Shown piece by piece: positions 30,001 to 43,038 of a stretch of DNA of 64,000 nt. The translations under genes and the position numbers were made by a program. The notes under the pieces are model-generated. The model was not told the origin of the DNA, ran no database searches, and saw only the letters and a program-made list of their open reading frames with translations. Numbering within the stretch: the first letter of the stretch is position 1; each line of letters starts with the position of its first letter. Origin of the DNA: Xiphias gladius (lineage: Eukaryota; Chordata; Actinopteri; Istiophoriformes; Xiphiidae); the NCBI RefSeq assembly GCF_016859285.1, contig NC_053406.1:6149501-6213500 (forward strand), in the 5' to 3' direction.

Positions 30001-33000
30001 TCCTTTTATTATCTCATAACACAGTATATGATACTATATTTGAATGTTATTAACAGTAAATGTACTGCAAATGAATTAGTTGTCATTTAAAAATAATCCC
30101 AGCCAGATCCCAGCTCTTTGCTGGTGAGCCAAGCTAACCTTTAACAGTGGCCTCCAGTTCACACACAGCTGTAAACAGTCAACAAACAACCATCTGACTT
30201 CTCCATGTATCATCTCAGAATCATCTGGACCACGAGGTGTCGCCAAACAGGGCACCACCAGGCCCGAGACTACTGCCAAGAAGGGCAACCGCAACAGGAA
30301 GTCCAAGAAGCCACGAATGAAGCATCCCGATTCGTCAGACAGCGCCGTGTCTAACCGCAAACCCCGGCCCCCTCTCCAGGGTCTCAACCAGACCTCGTGG
30401 TCCCCGTCAGAAGCCTCACAGTCAGCATTTAACGTCTCCTACCCTGCCATGGTGCCTGCATACCCACTTTACCCCCAAGCACCTGCTGCCCAAGCTCAGG
30501 CCACCCGCCTTGACCCCTCCCTTTCCACAGGCTTTGGAGAGGGGCAGAGCACTCAACCGCCGTCCACGGCCACTCCATTCCCCTCCCCTATTGTTACACC
30601 GGTGGTGGCTCTGGTGCTGCCAAATTACCTCTTCCCACAAATAGGACAGTTGGGGCAGATAGGGCAGATAGGGCAGCTGGGAGCTGCTCCTAGTCCAGTG
30701 TTTTTTCTTGAGCAGACCCAGACGCAACCTGCATACACTACCCAGCAGCCCTTTCAGCCCCCGCAGCCAGCGTACACCATGCAAACACAACCCCCCTTCA
30801 CCAACCAACACCCATTCCCTGTGCAGACAGCCTTTAACCCCCAGCAACCATTCCAAGCCACTCAGACCACTTACACGACCCAGCAGCCCTTTGCTGCCCA
30901 GCCTTCTTTTCCAGTGCAGTCTCAGTTTGTTGCTCAAGCCCCTTATCCAGCTCAGCCTTTCCCCTACAACCTAGCACCGGAGCCCCCCAAAGCCCCAGCC
31001 GTGGAGCCCCGAGAGGGGGCGGCATCACGCTCCTCCACCCCAATCTCTGGGACACGGGAGCCGACAACATCACCACCGCTGTTTGAGTCGCGGTGCAGCT
31101 CTCCACTGCAGCTCAATCTGCTGAGCATGGAGGAGGGGCAGCGCTCAGTGGAACGTCAGGACAGCACATTGCCTTATGCTGGAGGCCAGGGCAGCGGCAC
31201 AGGAGCAGCGTCAGGAGGAGCGGGTGGAGTCGGGGAGAAGAATGGAGGCACAGCCAAGAGCGAAAACCACCAACAGGTAAGAGACACAGTGAACCGAGTG
31301 ACAGTATCTTTGATTTAGTCTTGTATAGGTTTCAGTCATTCATATACACACCAATACTTTCACATAAAGCCTGTCGCAGTACGTCAGTGAAGTTCCCTGA
31401 AGTGATGTGTTGCTGATGGTTTTCCTCTTTGTGTTTCAGGTGGAGTCTCAAGGAGATGGGGCTCACAGTGACGGTCACTCCTCATCCTGCGACCTGCTGG
31501 AAATCCTTCTGCAGGAGCAGGAAGACTCCCACTCTGGCACTGGATCAGCCACCTCTGGCTCCATGGGATCAGGATCAGGCTCTGGATCAGGTTCAGGATC
31601 GGGCTCTGGCTGCAACGGCTGTGGTACCTCAGCTAGTGGAGTTTCTGGAAGCAGAACAGGTCAGTGGAGGAATATGGAGCCTTGACAAGATCATTTCTAA
31701 CCACTGAAAAAAAAAATGTATTTATGCAACTTCATGATATTACTAGTTTTCTGAATGGTTGGTATAAACATTCAACATTTTCTATAATAATTACATGTTT
31801 CTATTTTTGACTGTTTCCTTGTCCCCCTAAAACTGTGTATAGGGAGCAGCAACACCAGCAAATACTTTGGCAGTGTTGACTCCCTGGAACACGACCCCAA
31901 GGCGAAGGCCAAAGCTAAGACGAGGGGCAAAGGAGGCTCTGAAGGTGGCCAGTCACAGGCCAAAGTCTCAGCTGAAGGGAAGGGAGAGCATTTCATCAAA
32001 TACGTTCTCCAGGAGCCTCTGTGGCTGCTGATGGCCAATGCTGACGACAAGGTCATGATGACATATCAAATGCCATCCAGGTGAGCCCCTGACTGGACTT
32101 AAGTATGATTTTAGGAAACAGAATTCCAGGCAAAGGCCTGTTTGGCAACAAAAGCAAAAAAGGGTGTTTTAAACACGTAATGAATGTGTCTAAATAGTCA
32201 TTTGTGTGTTTTCTGACAAACAGGGACATTCAGAAGGTTCTGCGGGAAGACAAGGAGAGGCTGAGGCAGATGCAGAAGAGCCAGCCCCACTTCTCCTCAG
32301 ACCAGCGACGAGAGCTAGTGGAGGAACACCCCTGGATGAGGAGGGGTGGTCTACCTGCTGCTATCAATGTGAAGGTCAGGGCCGCACACATCAACTCCAT
32401 CACAGTTCTCACCCAGTCTCAAATTTCTCATCGAGTTCGCTGAAACCCTGGATACATTTGGCATGAAAATGTTCAAAGCTGAAAATATTAGGTAGATAAA
32501 ATAAGATCTCTAGATAAAATGTAAGCATGGTTAAAACATCAACAACTGACGACAACCTCATTCTTAAAGTATTGGTTTCTGTATTTGCCTTCAAATCTGT
32601 ATGTTCCTAAGCACTGTGATTTTAAATTATTAGGGTAGGTTCTGTGTTCAAGCAGTCTACATGAAGGCTCTCATAACCACAACATGACATTTACACAAAT
32701 AAAAGTTTTAAAAGTGGTTTTGACTACTACTTGCTATCGCTACATAGCCAACCTTAGCATGTACAGGTGTTTACTTACTTGAAACGAAACATTGCGAGTT
32801 CCTGCATTAGAACTTCATTCCTTTACTCACCATGAGCTGTCTCCAGTGGCGGAAAGCACCATCAAATTTAACGCTCGTTTTGCTGCTATTTCTATCACTT
32901 ATTTTCTTATACTGAAGTTAGCACGCTAACCAGCTAGCTATGACCCGTCCCATCTCATAATGCCACTTTGCGATAGTGAGTCAGTGTAGCATCCAGACTG

Positions 33001-34348
33001 CCCTCAGTCCTACACGCGACGCTGCTCAGAGGGCATATTCTAACCTCTTGTCCTGTAAATGCAACAATGGCTAAAGCTCTTGGCAAGCGACCGATATATC
33101 CACCACCTGCTCCTGGCAAGAAACCAACTTATGGACTTTTTAAAGGAATAGTTAAACATTTTGGAAATGTACTGTGCTACTTTTTTGCTGGGAGTTAAAT
33201 GAGTGGATCAGTATCACTCACATGTCTGTCTGTTAATATGAAGCCAGCAGTTAGCTTAGCTTAGCATAAGACTGGAAAAGGGGAAAGACCTGGACTGGCT
33301 CTTTCCAAGATAGAATTCGAGATATCAGCTCACTAATTCTATCTTGTTTGGTTAATCCGTACAGAAACCAAAGTGTCAAACCCCATGAAAGTTTCTTGAA
33401 CTATTTCTTGGCTGGACGCAGTTACTTCCTGGAGTCTTGTTGTCACCTTGAAGTTGCCAGGCAAGCAGCAGAGACTCCCAGAAGTCAGCGCTTTCAGCGA
33501 AGAAATACTCTGGCACATGAAAACACATTTTGTTAGTTTTACACTTTCGTTTTTGTACTGATTTGAACAAATGACATGTAACATTTGAATGTGTGAGCCA
33601 GAGATGCCGCCGACAGAGCTGTGCTAGCTGTTTACCTCTGTTTCCAGTCTTTGTGCTAAGCAAGCAATAACCAGCGGCTGGTATTAGCTTTATATTTACT
33701 GTACATTCATGAGAGTTGTGTTGATCTCCTCAGCAAGTCTTCTTTGAATACCCTCAGTGCACACATGTTGAGATGTAGGTTGAGACTGTTTTAACGCCAA
33801 ACTTACAAGCATAACATTATACATTATCATTCTGTGCCGAGTGACATTAACAATTGAAAAACATACTCAAGTTTAGGTATTAGGACTGGTTAAAAAAAAT
33901 TTTTTTTTTTTTTTTTTTTCTTTTTCTTTCTAATAGCAACTACTGAGTGATGATCTTTTGTCCCACTGAGTATTCTTTGTTATTTATTACACAAGTTGTA
34001 TTTTTAAAATCCATCACCTGGTTCTCTTCAAAAAGATAGTGTGCATGCATCCTTATCATTAGGATCCTTTGTTTCTGTGGAGAGTTTCAGTGCCGTATTA
34101 TGATGTAAGTTCTGACAAGGACTTTCTCAGTTAATTTTTAAAAAAGTCGTTGTATGTAAGATATTTAATATTGGGTTTGTGTACATGTTCAGGAGTGTGT
34201 GTACTGCGAGGACGCAGCAGGGGCACCTATCGAGGAGGACTTGCCAGACATGGACATGGGCGAGCTGGGCGAGGAGCTGAGCCAAGAGGGCCAGAACACC
34301 CAGAGCCAATCGGGGGATTTGCAGCTTCGACCGGACTCTGGCTCCTGA
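17533..34348 (+). CDS. per2: Period circadian clock protein 2
   Basis: Negative-limb clock protein; dimerises through PAS domains, binds cryptochromes and casein kinase 1, and represses CLOCK-BMAL activity in the nucleus. Coding exons: 17533-17987, 21582-21674, 21946-22100, 22387-22508, 22690-22891, 23336-23387, 24152-24294, 26163-26241, 26363-26469, 26648-26801, 26929-27037, 27139-27400, 28087-28240, 28336-28472, 28664-28865, 29041/29042-29286, 30219-31276, 31440-31659, 31843-32080, 32224-32374, 34193-34348. The sum is about 1497 residues. Layout: HLH-like region ~190-234; PAS-A ~265-340; PAS-B with PAC ~408-520; SSGYGS degron ~560; CK1-binding motif [20 protein letters not shown]-rich region; CRY-binding C-terminus with [18 protein letters not shown] and [13 protein letters not shown] point to PER2 rather than PER1 or PER3. 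Start is the ATG at 17533, giving MSEDSDPK. Oddities: two GC donors and one junction (28865/29041) that is out of phase. Confidence 0.95.
17988..21581 (+). other. per2: per2 intron after first coding exon, with a fish repeat
   Basis: A 3.6-kb intron. Positions about 19885-20000 match a common teleost repeat (TTTTATTTATACAGCGCCAA, then TTATCTCAAGGCACTTTACA). A T-rich run sits at 20646-20680. No exon seen. Confidence 0.65.
19885..20000 (+). repeat. fragment of a common teleost interspersed repeat
   Basis: Recognised by the phrases TTTTATTTATACAGCGCCAA and TTATCTCAAGGCACTTTACA. This sequence occurs many times in fish genomes; I cannot assign its family with certainty. Confidence 0.55.
22690..26801 (+). 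CDS. per2: per2 PAS-A/PAS-B core exons
   Basis: Six exons (22690-22891, 23336-23387, 24152-24294, 26163-26241, 26363-26469, 26648-26801) encode the dimerisation core. PAS-A includes [23 protein letters not shown] includes [20 protein letters not shown] and [17 protein letters not shown]. The PAC-like part includes [19 protein letters not shown] and [13 protein letters not shown]. All phases agree and no catalytic or binding residue is obviously lost. Introns here contain only simple repeats (e.g. CA run 23150-23170, T runs 22939-22960). Confidence 0.93.
23388..26162 (+). other. per2: per2 introns 7-8 region, no extra gene
   Basis: Apart from the 143-base exon at 24152-24294 this 2.8-kb stretch is AT-rich intron. 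Poly-T at 24591-24605 and a short CA run near 25819 are the only features noticed. Confidence 0.6.
27139..28472 (+). CDS. per2: per2 exons with beta-TrCP degron and first CK1-binding motif
   Basis: Exon 27139-27400 opens [26 protein letters not shown] is the conserved phosphodegron read by beta-TrCP in PER2. Exon 28087-28240 ends with [13 protein letters not shown], continued by RYLESCN in exon 28336-28472, the first casein kinase 1-binding segment. The acceptor at 28086/28089 is a CAGCAG tandem. The donor after 28472 is GC (CAG|GCATGT), required by phase. Confidence 0.9.
28664..29286 (+). CDS. per2: per2 exons 16-17 flanking an out-of-phase junction
   Basis: Exon 28664-28865 encodes [15 protein letters not shown] through [12 protein letters not shown] and on to [10 protein letters not shown]. 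Exon 29041-29286 encodes [12 protein letters not shown] and [17 protein letters not shown], the second CK1-binding segment. Donor GA|GTGAGT and acceptor TATAG|AGATAA do not join in frame: canonical use gives GAAGATAATTGA, a stop. A one-base sequence error, a real frameshift or a non-canonical splice are the options. The segment SYSSTIVHVGD that follows SQC in other PERs is not present. Confidence 0.75.
29287..30218 (+). other. per2: per2 intron before the large exon
   Basis: A 0.9-kb intron. It contains a TAGCTAGC-rich stretch (29475-29640) typical of fish repeat debris and a short poly-A at 29650. No exon seen. Confidence 0.6.
30219..31276 (+). CDS. per2: per2 large exon, Q/P-rich region
   Basis: This 1058-base exon encodes about 353 residues. 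It begins with a basic patch ([17 protein letters not shown]) that could serve as a nuclear localisation signal, then [13 protein letters not shown], then [12 protein letters not shown], a long array of degenerate [11 protein letters not shown]-like units (about 30715-30980), and [15 protein letters not shown]. The [11 protein letters not shown] and SPLQLNLL motifs are shared with PER1/PER2. The donor is CAG|GTAAGA. Confidence 0.92.
31440..32374 (+). CDS. per2: per2 exons 19-21, Ser-Gly tract and CRY-binding region
   Basis: Exon 31440-31659 encodes [16 protein letters not shown] followed by a Gly-Ser run built from a GGATCAGGCTCT-like repeat (31563-31610). Exon 31843-32080 carries [11 protein letters not shown] and [19 protein letters not shown]. 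Exon 32224-32374 carries [17 protein letters not shown] and [14 protein letters not shown]. Together with the last exon this is the cryptochrome-binding domain. Confidence 0.93.
32375..34192 (+). other. per2: last per2 intron, with foldback element
   Basis: A 1.8-kb intron holding an inverted-repeat element (33190-33740), a T run at 33896-33925 and TAGC-rich sequence at 32920-32945. No exon seen. Confidence 0.65.
33190..33740. mobile_element. foldback (long inverted repeat) element, common fish repeat
   Basis: The left arm (about 33220-33290; TTAATATGAAGCCAGCAG, then TTAGCTTAGCATAAGACTGG) is repeated in reverse complement in the right arm (about 33640-33735; CCAGTCTTTGTGCTAAGC, then TTTATATTTACTGTACATTC). 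The interior phrase CTATTTCTTGGCTGGACGCA belongs to a familiar high-copy teleost repeat. No coding capacity. Confidence 0.65.
34193..34348 (+). CDS. per2: per2 last coding exon
   Basis: Encodes 51 residues beginning [19 protein letters not shown] and ending DSGS with TGA at 34346-34348. The two cysteines of CVYC match the zinc-binding pair at the PER2-CRY interface. The tail is acidic, as in mammalian PER2. Confidence 0.93.
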   Translation, partial: ECVYCEDAAGAPIEEDLPDMDMGELGEELSQEGQNTQSQSGDLQLRPDSGS

Positions 34349-36520
34349 ACGCACAGACACTGCCAGCAAGGGACACCCTTTTACTTGACCAGCCATGGAC
34401 CCTCATGATGCACACACACATACACACACACACATTGTGGATGTGAGACAAACAGTTGTGTGCCTGACTATCCTCACAAACACACACATATACACAACAA
34501 GCAGAACTTATGAGGATCTATGCCGTTCATGTGTTCCTGTGTGTGTGTTGGATGTAGGACTGCTATTGGAGTGCAGTTCTCAATGTGCCCATACAGGGGG
34601 CAGCAGTGCTTCATGAGCGTTTTTGGAAGCGTTACCATCTTATAGTACTTTTGCCAGCTCACACAGGCATACACTCTAAAATTATCCAGCCTGTGTGGTT
34701 GGTGACCGTTGACCTCAGAGATATTTTTTATTTAATTGTTTCCCATCCTCTTTGTCAAAGGCAGAGCTTTAAAAGCAACATGACAAGATATTATTCAAAA
34801 AAAAAAAAAAAAGTCAATAGTAAATGGACATCTTTTAAATATAAAAATTATAAATTATAAATACATTTGATTTAAAATGTTATTTTGACAAAATTATTGT
34901 CACTAAGCGATTTAAAAATGTTATGAACAAGAAACTCAGCATTGCTCTTTTAATACTGCCGGACATTATGTTTGTGATTTCTTGTTTTGCCACATGGTCC
35001 TATTCAAGCCCTACAAACCCCAGGATCCCCTCTGTTTTCCCATCAGGAACTTTGTAGACTATTTGTGGTGCTCATTGGATGACATAGGCCAGGTCGAAGG
35101 GCAGCGACTCCTAATTTTTTTGTATCATGGGTGAGTTGTTTTTTCACTACTCTGCTCAGTTCTGAGTATTTGCAATTTGCAGGTACACAGCAGCAGTAGC
35201 ACTTGACTTAACAGCTGGTTGTAACTCTCCTCAACAATGACAATCTCACACACGGTGCAAGCTGTTCATTTAACTGTGTATCTTATTTATTATCTACTAG
35301 ACAATGTATCTGAATAGGTTTTTTATTTTGTTTGTTTGTTTGTTTTTTTTTAAGCTAAAGCCAAATCCATTCATCTAAAAGACAGTAACCATATTAACAG
35401 TTTACAGATGTTGACAGGTAACATTAGATGCTATTTAAAGTCACTTTAGTCTGTACCTAAATACAGGTGCTAGTTTGTCCATTTCACACCATAACCCCCA
35501 AGTGTTATGGGCCACTGCAGACCTTAAAACAGCGTGGGTGCTATGAAGAAGAGGGCATCACCACAGATTAAGAATCTACTGAAATATTTTTGTCGTATAA
35601 AAAAACAACAAGCAGCAAAATATTGATGTGTTTATTTCATTCTAACTAAAAAGATCCTTTGGATGGGAAATTCCTTATCACCTCCAGTTTGTATCTTAAA
35701 GTGATACATTTTGTTTACTTTTTATAAATAGAAATCTATATCCATGTAAATTGCAGAATCTTGTAACAAGTATGCAGTAATATTCTTTTTTTGTCAGTAT
35801 GGTGCAGCTCTACTACAAAATGTCATTTTTGAACAAATCAGCTCTTGTTTAGGGATTTATACATTATGCAAAATACATTGCCTCCACTTGCACCCTCTTT
35901 CAGAGACATTTCATTTGTCTCATTTCCTCACACATCCATTTTTCTTGATTGAAAAAATAGAAACTAGCACTTCTTGAACTGCTTTTGCAGACGTAGATAC
36001 TTGGTCTGATTGAGGTATGACACAGGTTAATATTGAGCACTGAAATCTGCAGTACGGTGGGAAAACAGCTTCACATTTGTAGCAAATAAGGGGACCACGT
36101 TGCGTCAGTAACCTCTTGTAGAAACGGGGGGTTACACAGGAAATGGTGATATACTGTATGTGCATCAGCAGCCATGCAGGTCCCTCATCATCTAACATGA
36201 AGTATTAAAGAAACTGTGATCCACATTGGCTCCATGAGGTTGATGGAAACACTATGAGAACTGGGAACAACTCTGGTGCTAAGGCAGAGAAGGTGTTGGG
36301 GCAGGGCTTGTGAATGTAAAACAGACTGGACCAAGAGCCATCTCACTGGGTTAGTTTGTTTTCATGATTTTCTTTTTTTTTTTTAATTCTTGCTCACATG
36401 TCAGAACTTTTTTTATTGTTCTATTTTTCTATTTTTTCTCTTGTGTGTTTTATTTTATTTGTTTATCGAAGGTAAGAGCTTTTTGTGTCATTGGGGACAA
36501 AGCCTACCTCTAATAAATCC
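34349..36520 (+). other. per2: per2 3' UTR region
   Basis: Follows the per2 stop. Candidate poly(A) signals are an ATTAAA near 36205 and AATAAA at 36512-36517. Short CA runs occur at 34408-34435 and a poly-A at 34797-34812. The actual transcript end is unknown. Confidence 0.45.
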
Positions 36521-39500
36521 CAGGTCATGTTACTGTAAGCAAAACATAGCATTTGTATGCATGTGGGCCAAGCACAGTGGACAGAGTGGTTGAATACTTA
36601 AGTGATTCAGGTGAGTGATGGACTTGTACAAAGTCTCTGCCTTGGACTGGCAGAGGTTTATGGACTCCTGTTTCTAGGAATGAATGGACAAACAAAGACA
36701 GGAACCTGTCACCACCTTTAGCAACTGCAGCCTATCTCTGTCTTTTGTCTCTTCTGTGCAAGATACATCAAGGGAGGCCTCCAACACTCACCGGTGTAAA
36801 AACCAGTTAGAATGCAAGAATGTCATTTATTCATGTCAAAATGAAATGTGCAAATAAGCTGTGGTGGAGTCATGAGAGGAAGCCAGATAATGATGCTGCA
36901 CTCATGTTCAAGCCTTACCTTTCGCCTAAGGCCTCACAAAGAGGGAATGCATTTAAAATGAATTACACGCCGGTAGGCTGTTGGAAGCACCCTGACCTAT
37001 AAATGCATACACACAGTTCTGGCACATGATGTTGTGTATGGTCATGTAAATTTGTTTCATTGTCACTGTGTGAGTCTGTTGTATGTTGATGTAGCACAGT
37101 TCTGTGCATTTTTGTAGTTATGTTGTTTGGGACATGGAACCAATGTTGTTATAAAACTACAGAAATACAACCAGTGTGACTCATCTGTTAACCATTTGTG
37201 ACCCCAGCTGATTCAGCTGAACCCTAAACTGTGCTTGTGGAGACAAATGAAATGACTTGTTTTTCTTGCTTAATTCTTGACGCGACCTCCTCTTAAATAA
37301 CAGCCCAGAATTACACCGAGAATAAGTTAAGAGTTAAGAGAAAGAAAGTAAGCAATCAGACACATTCATCAAGTAAATTACTCCCACTTGCAGCAAAGCA
37401 TAAATGTAACCTTTAAGAACAACTCTTATTTGATTAGTCACACATAAGCATAGAGCATGAATAATCGATCAAACACAACTATTGACCCTACATCGGCCAC
37501 AAAGTGGGGAAAAAGAATGAAAATAAATCTTAAAATCAAAAGAGGTGATTGTTTCCCCCTTTGCATATCAACATCATCACAGGGACACGTTCTATGCATG
37601 TGGAGATAACCGTCCCATTATATACCATTGTTGTTAAGCGAATGTACTGGATTGAAGGGAGCCCTTCAGTCCAATGTGCCCCTTCCACTCCGGGTTAAAT
37701 CCTAGGGCATCAAAGGCGTGTCTCCATAACTCCATGAAGCTGCTCTCATTATTATTTTTTTTTTTTTTTGGCACTGAGTCTCATCATCGGACGAACCCTG
37801 TGACACCTTGTTTTTGTTAGCAATTAAAGGGGATACTCCAAACATTTAGTACTGCCCTCCTATAAAATAAGGGGACAGGGCCAAACACGGTCAAGTTGAA
37901 GCGGCAGATGCTGAGACATCCTGACTTTAGCCCCTCATATGACTCAAGGTCCCAAAACATCGAATACTACACTTTGCGTCATTCCCTATAACCTAAAGCA
38001 GAGACCAAACATTTGGACAAACATTAATACTGCAAATACGCTATGAGGATACACTTGTGAAAGGATAAAAATGGGCATCAAGTCAGCTTTAAATAAAAAT
38101 GGTGGACTCCATCTGAGTGGAGCAGAAACATTTAACGGCCTTTTACCAAGCTCTTTCCATAAGGCAACCAAGAGCATCTTTTTGTCAGAGCTTCTCTGCC
38201 TGGTAAATACATGCCGCAATCTGTAGCCCCCCTGTTTGTGATCTGGGCTTTTTTGTTTTGAATTTGTAGTCTCTAGCTGAGGCCACTCATCAGGGTTAGT
38301 TTCTCGGACACAGAGAGATTGTACATGCATTTTCTTGCATGTGAGAAAAGAAGAAGTTAAATAAATCTTCCGAGTGTGATAACCATGTATTGTGTGTGTG
38401 TGTGTGCGTGTGGGGCACATGCTAGCATACTGCTGCTGCTGCCGCCGCCGAATACAAAGCGCTCGTTCTCTCTCACAGTCAAAGACAGTTGAGAAGTACC
38501 CGAGGATGGCAGGGATCCCCCGGGGATCTGCTTCAGCGCCATATGCTCGCCTCCGCCGTCGAATCTCTCTCACGCCAACTGTTGCATTTCACTGACCTTT
38601 AACCTCACAATTTGTGTGCACGGTCACAAACCCCGGAGCTAATGCATTTGGACGCACGTTTTTTTGTTCTCCCTGCTAAACCTAAATCTGGTAATGCGGT
38701 CGGCCTGTCATCTGTCATTTTCAGTTAGCAGATTGTGGTGACTTGCGGGACTTTGATGGAGGGAACTATTCCCACAGTCATTAACTCTGGCTTGCATATA
38801 CAGTGTATACTGTATACTTCATATACTCTTTTTGGTATACACTAACCAAAAACACCCATCTTGTATATCACATGTGATTACATGTGATTGCTTTATTTCC
38901 CCACAGCAATGCTCTCATGTTTTGACTACATTTTTTAGATGTTTGTAAGGTTATATGAAGACTTTATTCAAGGTTTCAGTAAATAATCACTTTGTTGGGT
39001 TGGCGTGGCCAGACAGAAGAGGGTGTGACTGTAATTTACTTTGACCTGTGGTCCTTAAAAAAAACATCCCTGCCAATTCAACCACCTGCCTCCTGTCATA
39101 TACCTAAACATCCACACCATGGAGATGGAAGCTACACAGCACTCAGAAATGGTGATGCATGCTGTGTTTGGGGACCAAGCATATATTTAAGGACAATGTA
39201 TACAGTAATTTTAATTCAGTCTGTTTGAAAGAGGGTTTGGCAAAGAAATAAGTATAGAACTACTGAAAAAGTCATTGTTCCCGACAGCTGTGGTGTCACA
39301 CGGATGTTAAACTCTGAACCACTGGTGAGACTTGGTGACAGCTGATAGGAAAAATCGCTGTGACGCGGCCAAAATCAGTATATACGGTAACTAAATGTGT
39401 AGGTGTGTGTGATTGTGGATCTTCGTGTCCAGTCGAAATAAATGTGCCCTGGGCCGAGGATGTATAAATTACACCTCTGGTGCCGGTATCTGGTTGGTTA

Positions 39501-39968
39501 TGCAGTGTTAAAGATTCAACTCAACCGCATGCAACGCAGTTCAAATGAGCTCCAACTTCAGATAAGATTAAAAAGGTGGAAATAAGAAAGAAAACTTTAT
39601 GAAGGGATTATTGGATTACGTACTGAATGGTGTGTTTAGGCATTCTAGATTAATCAAAGGCCAAAAAGGGGACAACTGCTGGGTTGCCAGGTTGTAAAAC
39701 ATACATTGAGTGGTGGGTAGCCAATATCCTCCTTTGTAAGGAGCCATCAGTTTTACTTTGGATGGGCATCCTACAGTTTTCTGATACTTTTACTTTGGGG
39801 TTTGAGTGCAGGACTTGTGGATGGAGAACTCCGATTCAGTGAAGGATCGAGTAGCCTGCAGTTTCCATCACTGGTCTTAGCCCCTAATTCCCCAAAGGCT
39901 GCACCCCTGGTGTCTTTGGGTGTCTTGATGATCAAGGGTCAGTCAAAAATCACTAGGACCCGCAGGAT

Positions 39969-39970
<2 letters not shown>
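36521..39970. other. intergenic between per2 and hes6, no gene recognised
   Basis: No supported exon on either strand. There are a CTGCTGCTGCCGCCGCCG trinucleotide patch at 38431-38449, a self-complementary TATAC-rich stretch at 38798-38850 and a T run at 37750-37770. The long minus-strand frame at 37986-38573 has no recognisable domain. Confidence 0.5.

Positions 39971-40034
<64 letters not shown>
39971..40034. repeat. (TG)n microsatellite next to the left copy of a duplication
   Basis: 64 bases of TG directly followed by the left copy of the 350-bp duplicated segment. Confidence 0.95.
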
Positions 40035-40035
<1 letters not shown>

Positions 40036-40037
40036 CC

Positions 40038-40391
40038 GGTCTCTTTGAAGAATCCGAGCCTGCTTGTGTCCTTTGACGCTCCTCTGTCAAATGGCAAAAG
40101 CTTTGATCACCGTGTCCTGTCCGCTCCCATTTCAATGTGCCTCCTCCGACGTTCACACCCAGGTCCTCCACCTCCTCCTCCACCCGGGTCTGTTAATGAC
40201 TCCTTCGGGACACCAGAATCTCCAGACAACAGACAATGAACAAGGTGCGAGTTTCACCAAATATTAGATGTAGCCTATTGGTCCCTCGTGTGAAAAACAA
40301 GAGGCAAGTGCGCTTCTCGCGGGTGGAAACCGTTCCGACCTATTCATCTTAGACCAGGTAGGAGGGGGGGGGCGCTGCGTTGCTCCCGGAG
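40038..40391. repeat. left copy of a 350-bp direct duplication
   Basis: Nearly identical to 42486-42835; differences are a few one-base indels (e.g. in the poly-G near 40361 and around 40050). It begins next to a TG tract, as the right copy does, and its right end is a fragment of the last hes6 exon (GCTCCCGGAG). The hes6-derived part is frameshifted here. Confidence 0.9.
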
Positions 40392-42835
<2,444 letters not shown>

Positions 42836-43038
42836 AGTGTCTGCGATGAGATCCATCAGCGCGTCCTGGAGGTGGTCCTCGTTCAGGGGCATACACTCCA
42901 GCAGGTGGTTGAGGAGCTCCGCTGCCACCGTCGCATCTATCCCAGGACAGCTGGACACAAACATGTGGACCTCGTGCATGCACTGGATGTAGCCGGCTGC
43001 AAACCTCTCGCTGGCTTCTCGGTTGAGTGTGTCTGTTT

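Noticed and set aside
30422-30937. 171-codon minus-strand frame
   Set aside because: Antisense shadow of the large per2 exon, whose plus-strand frame is clearly PER2.
17533-34348. Calling the clock gene per1 or per3
   Set aside because: [27 protein letters not shown] and the hes6 neighbour favour per2; per1 adjoins HES7 in human and per3 lacks several of these motifs.
37986-38573. 195-codon minus-strand frame between per2 and hes6
   Set aside because: No recognisable domain, no splice partners, composition like the flanking non-coding DNA.
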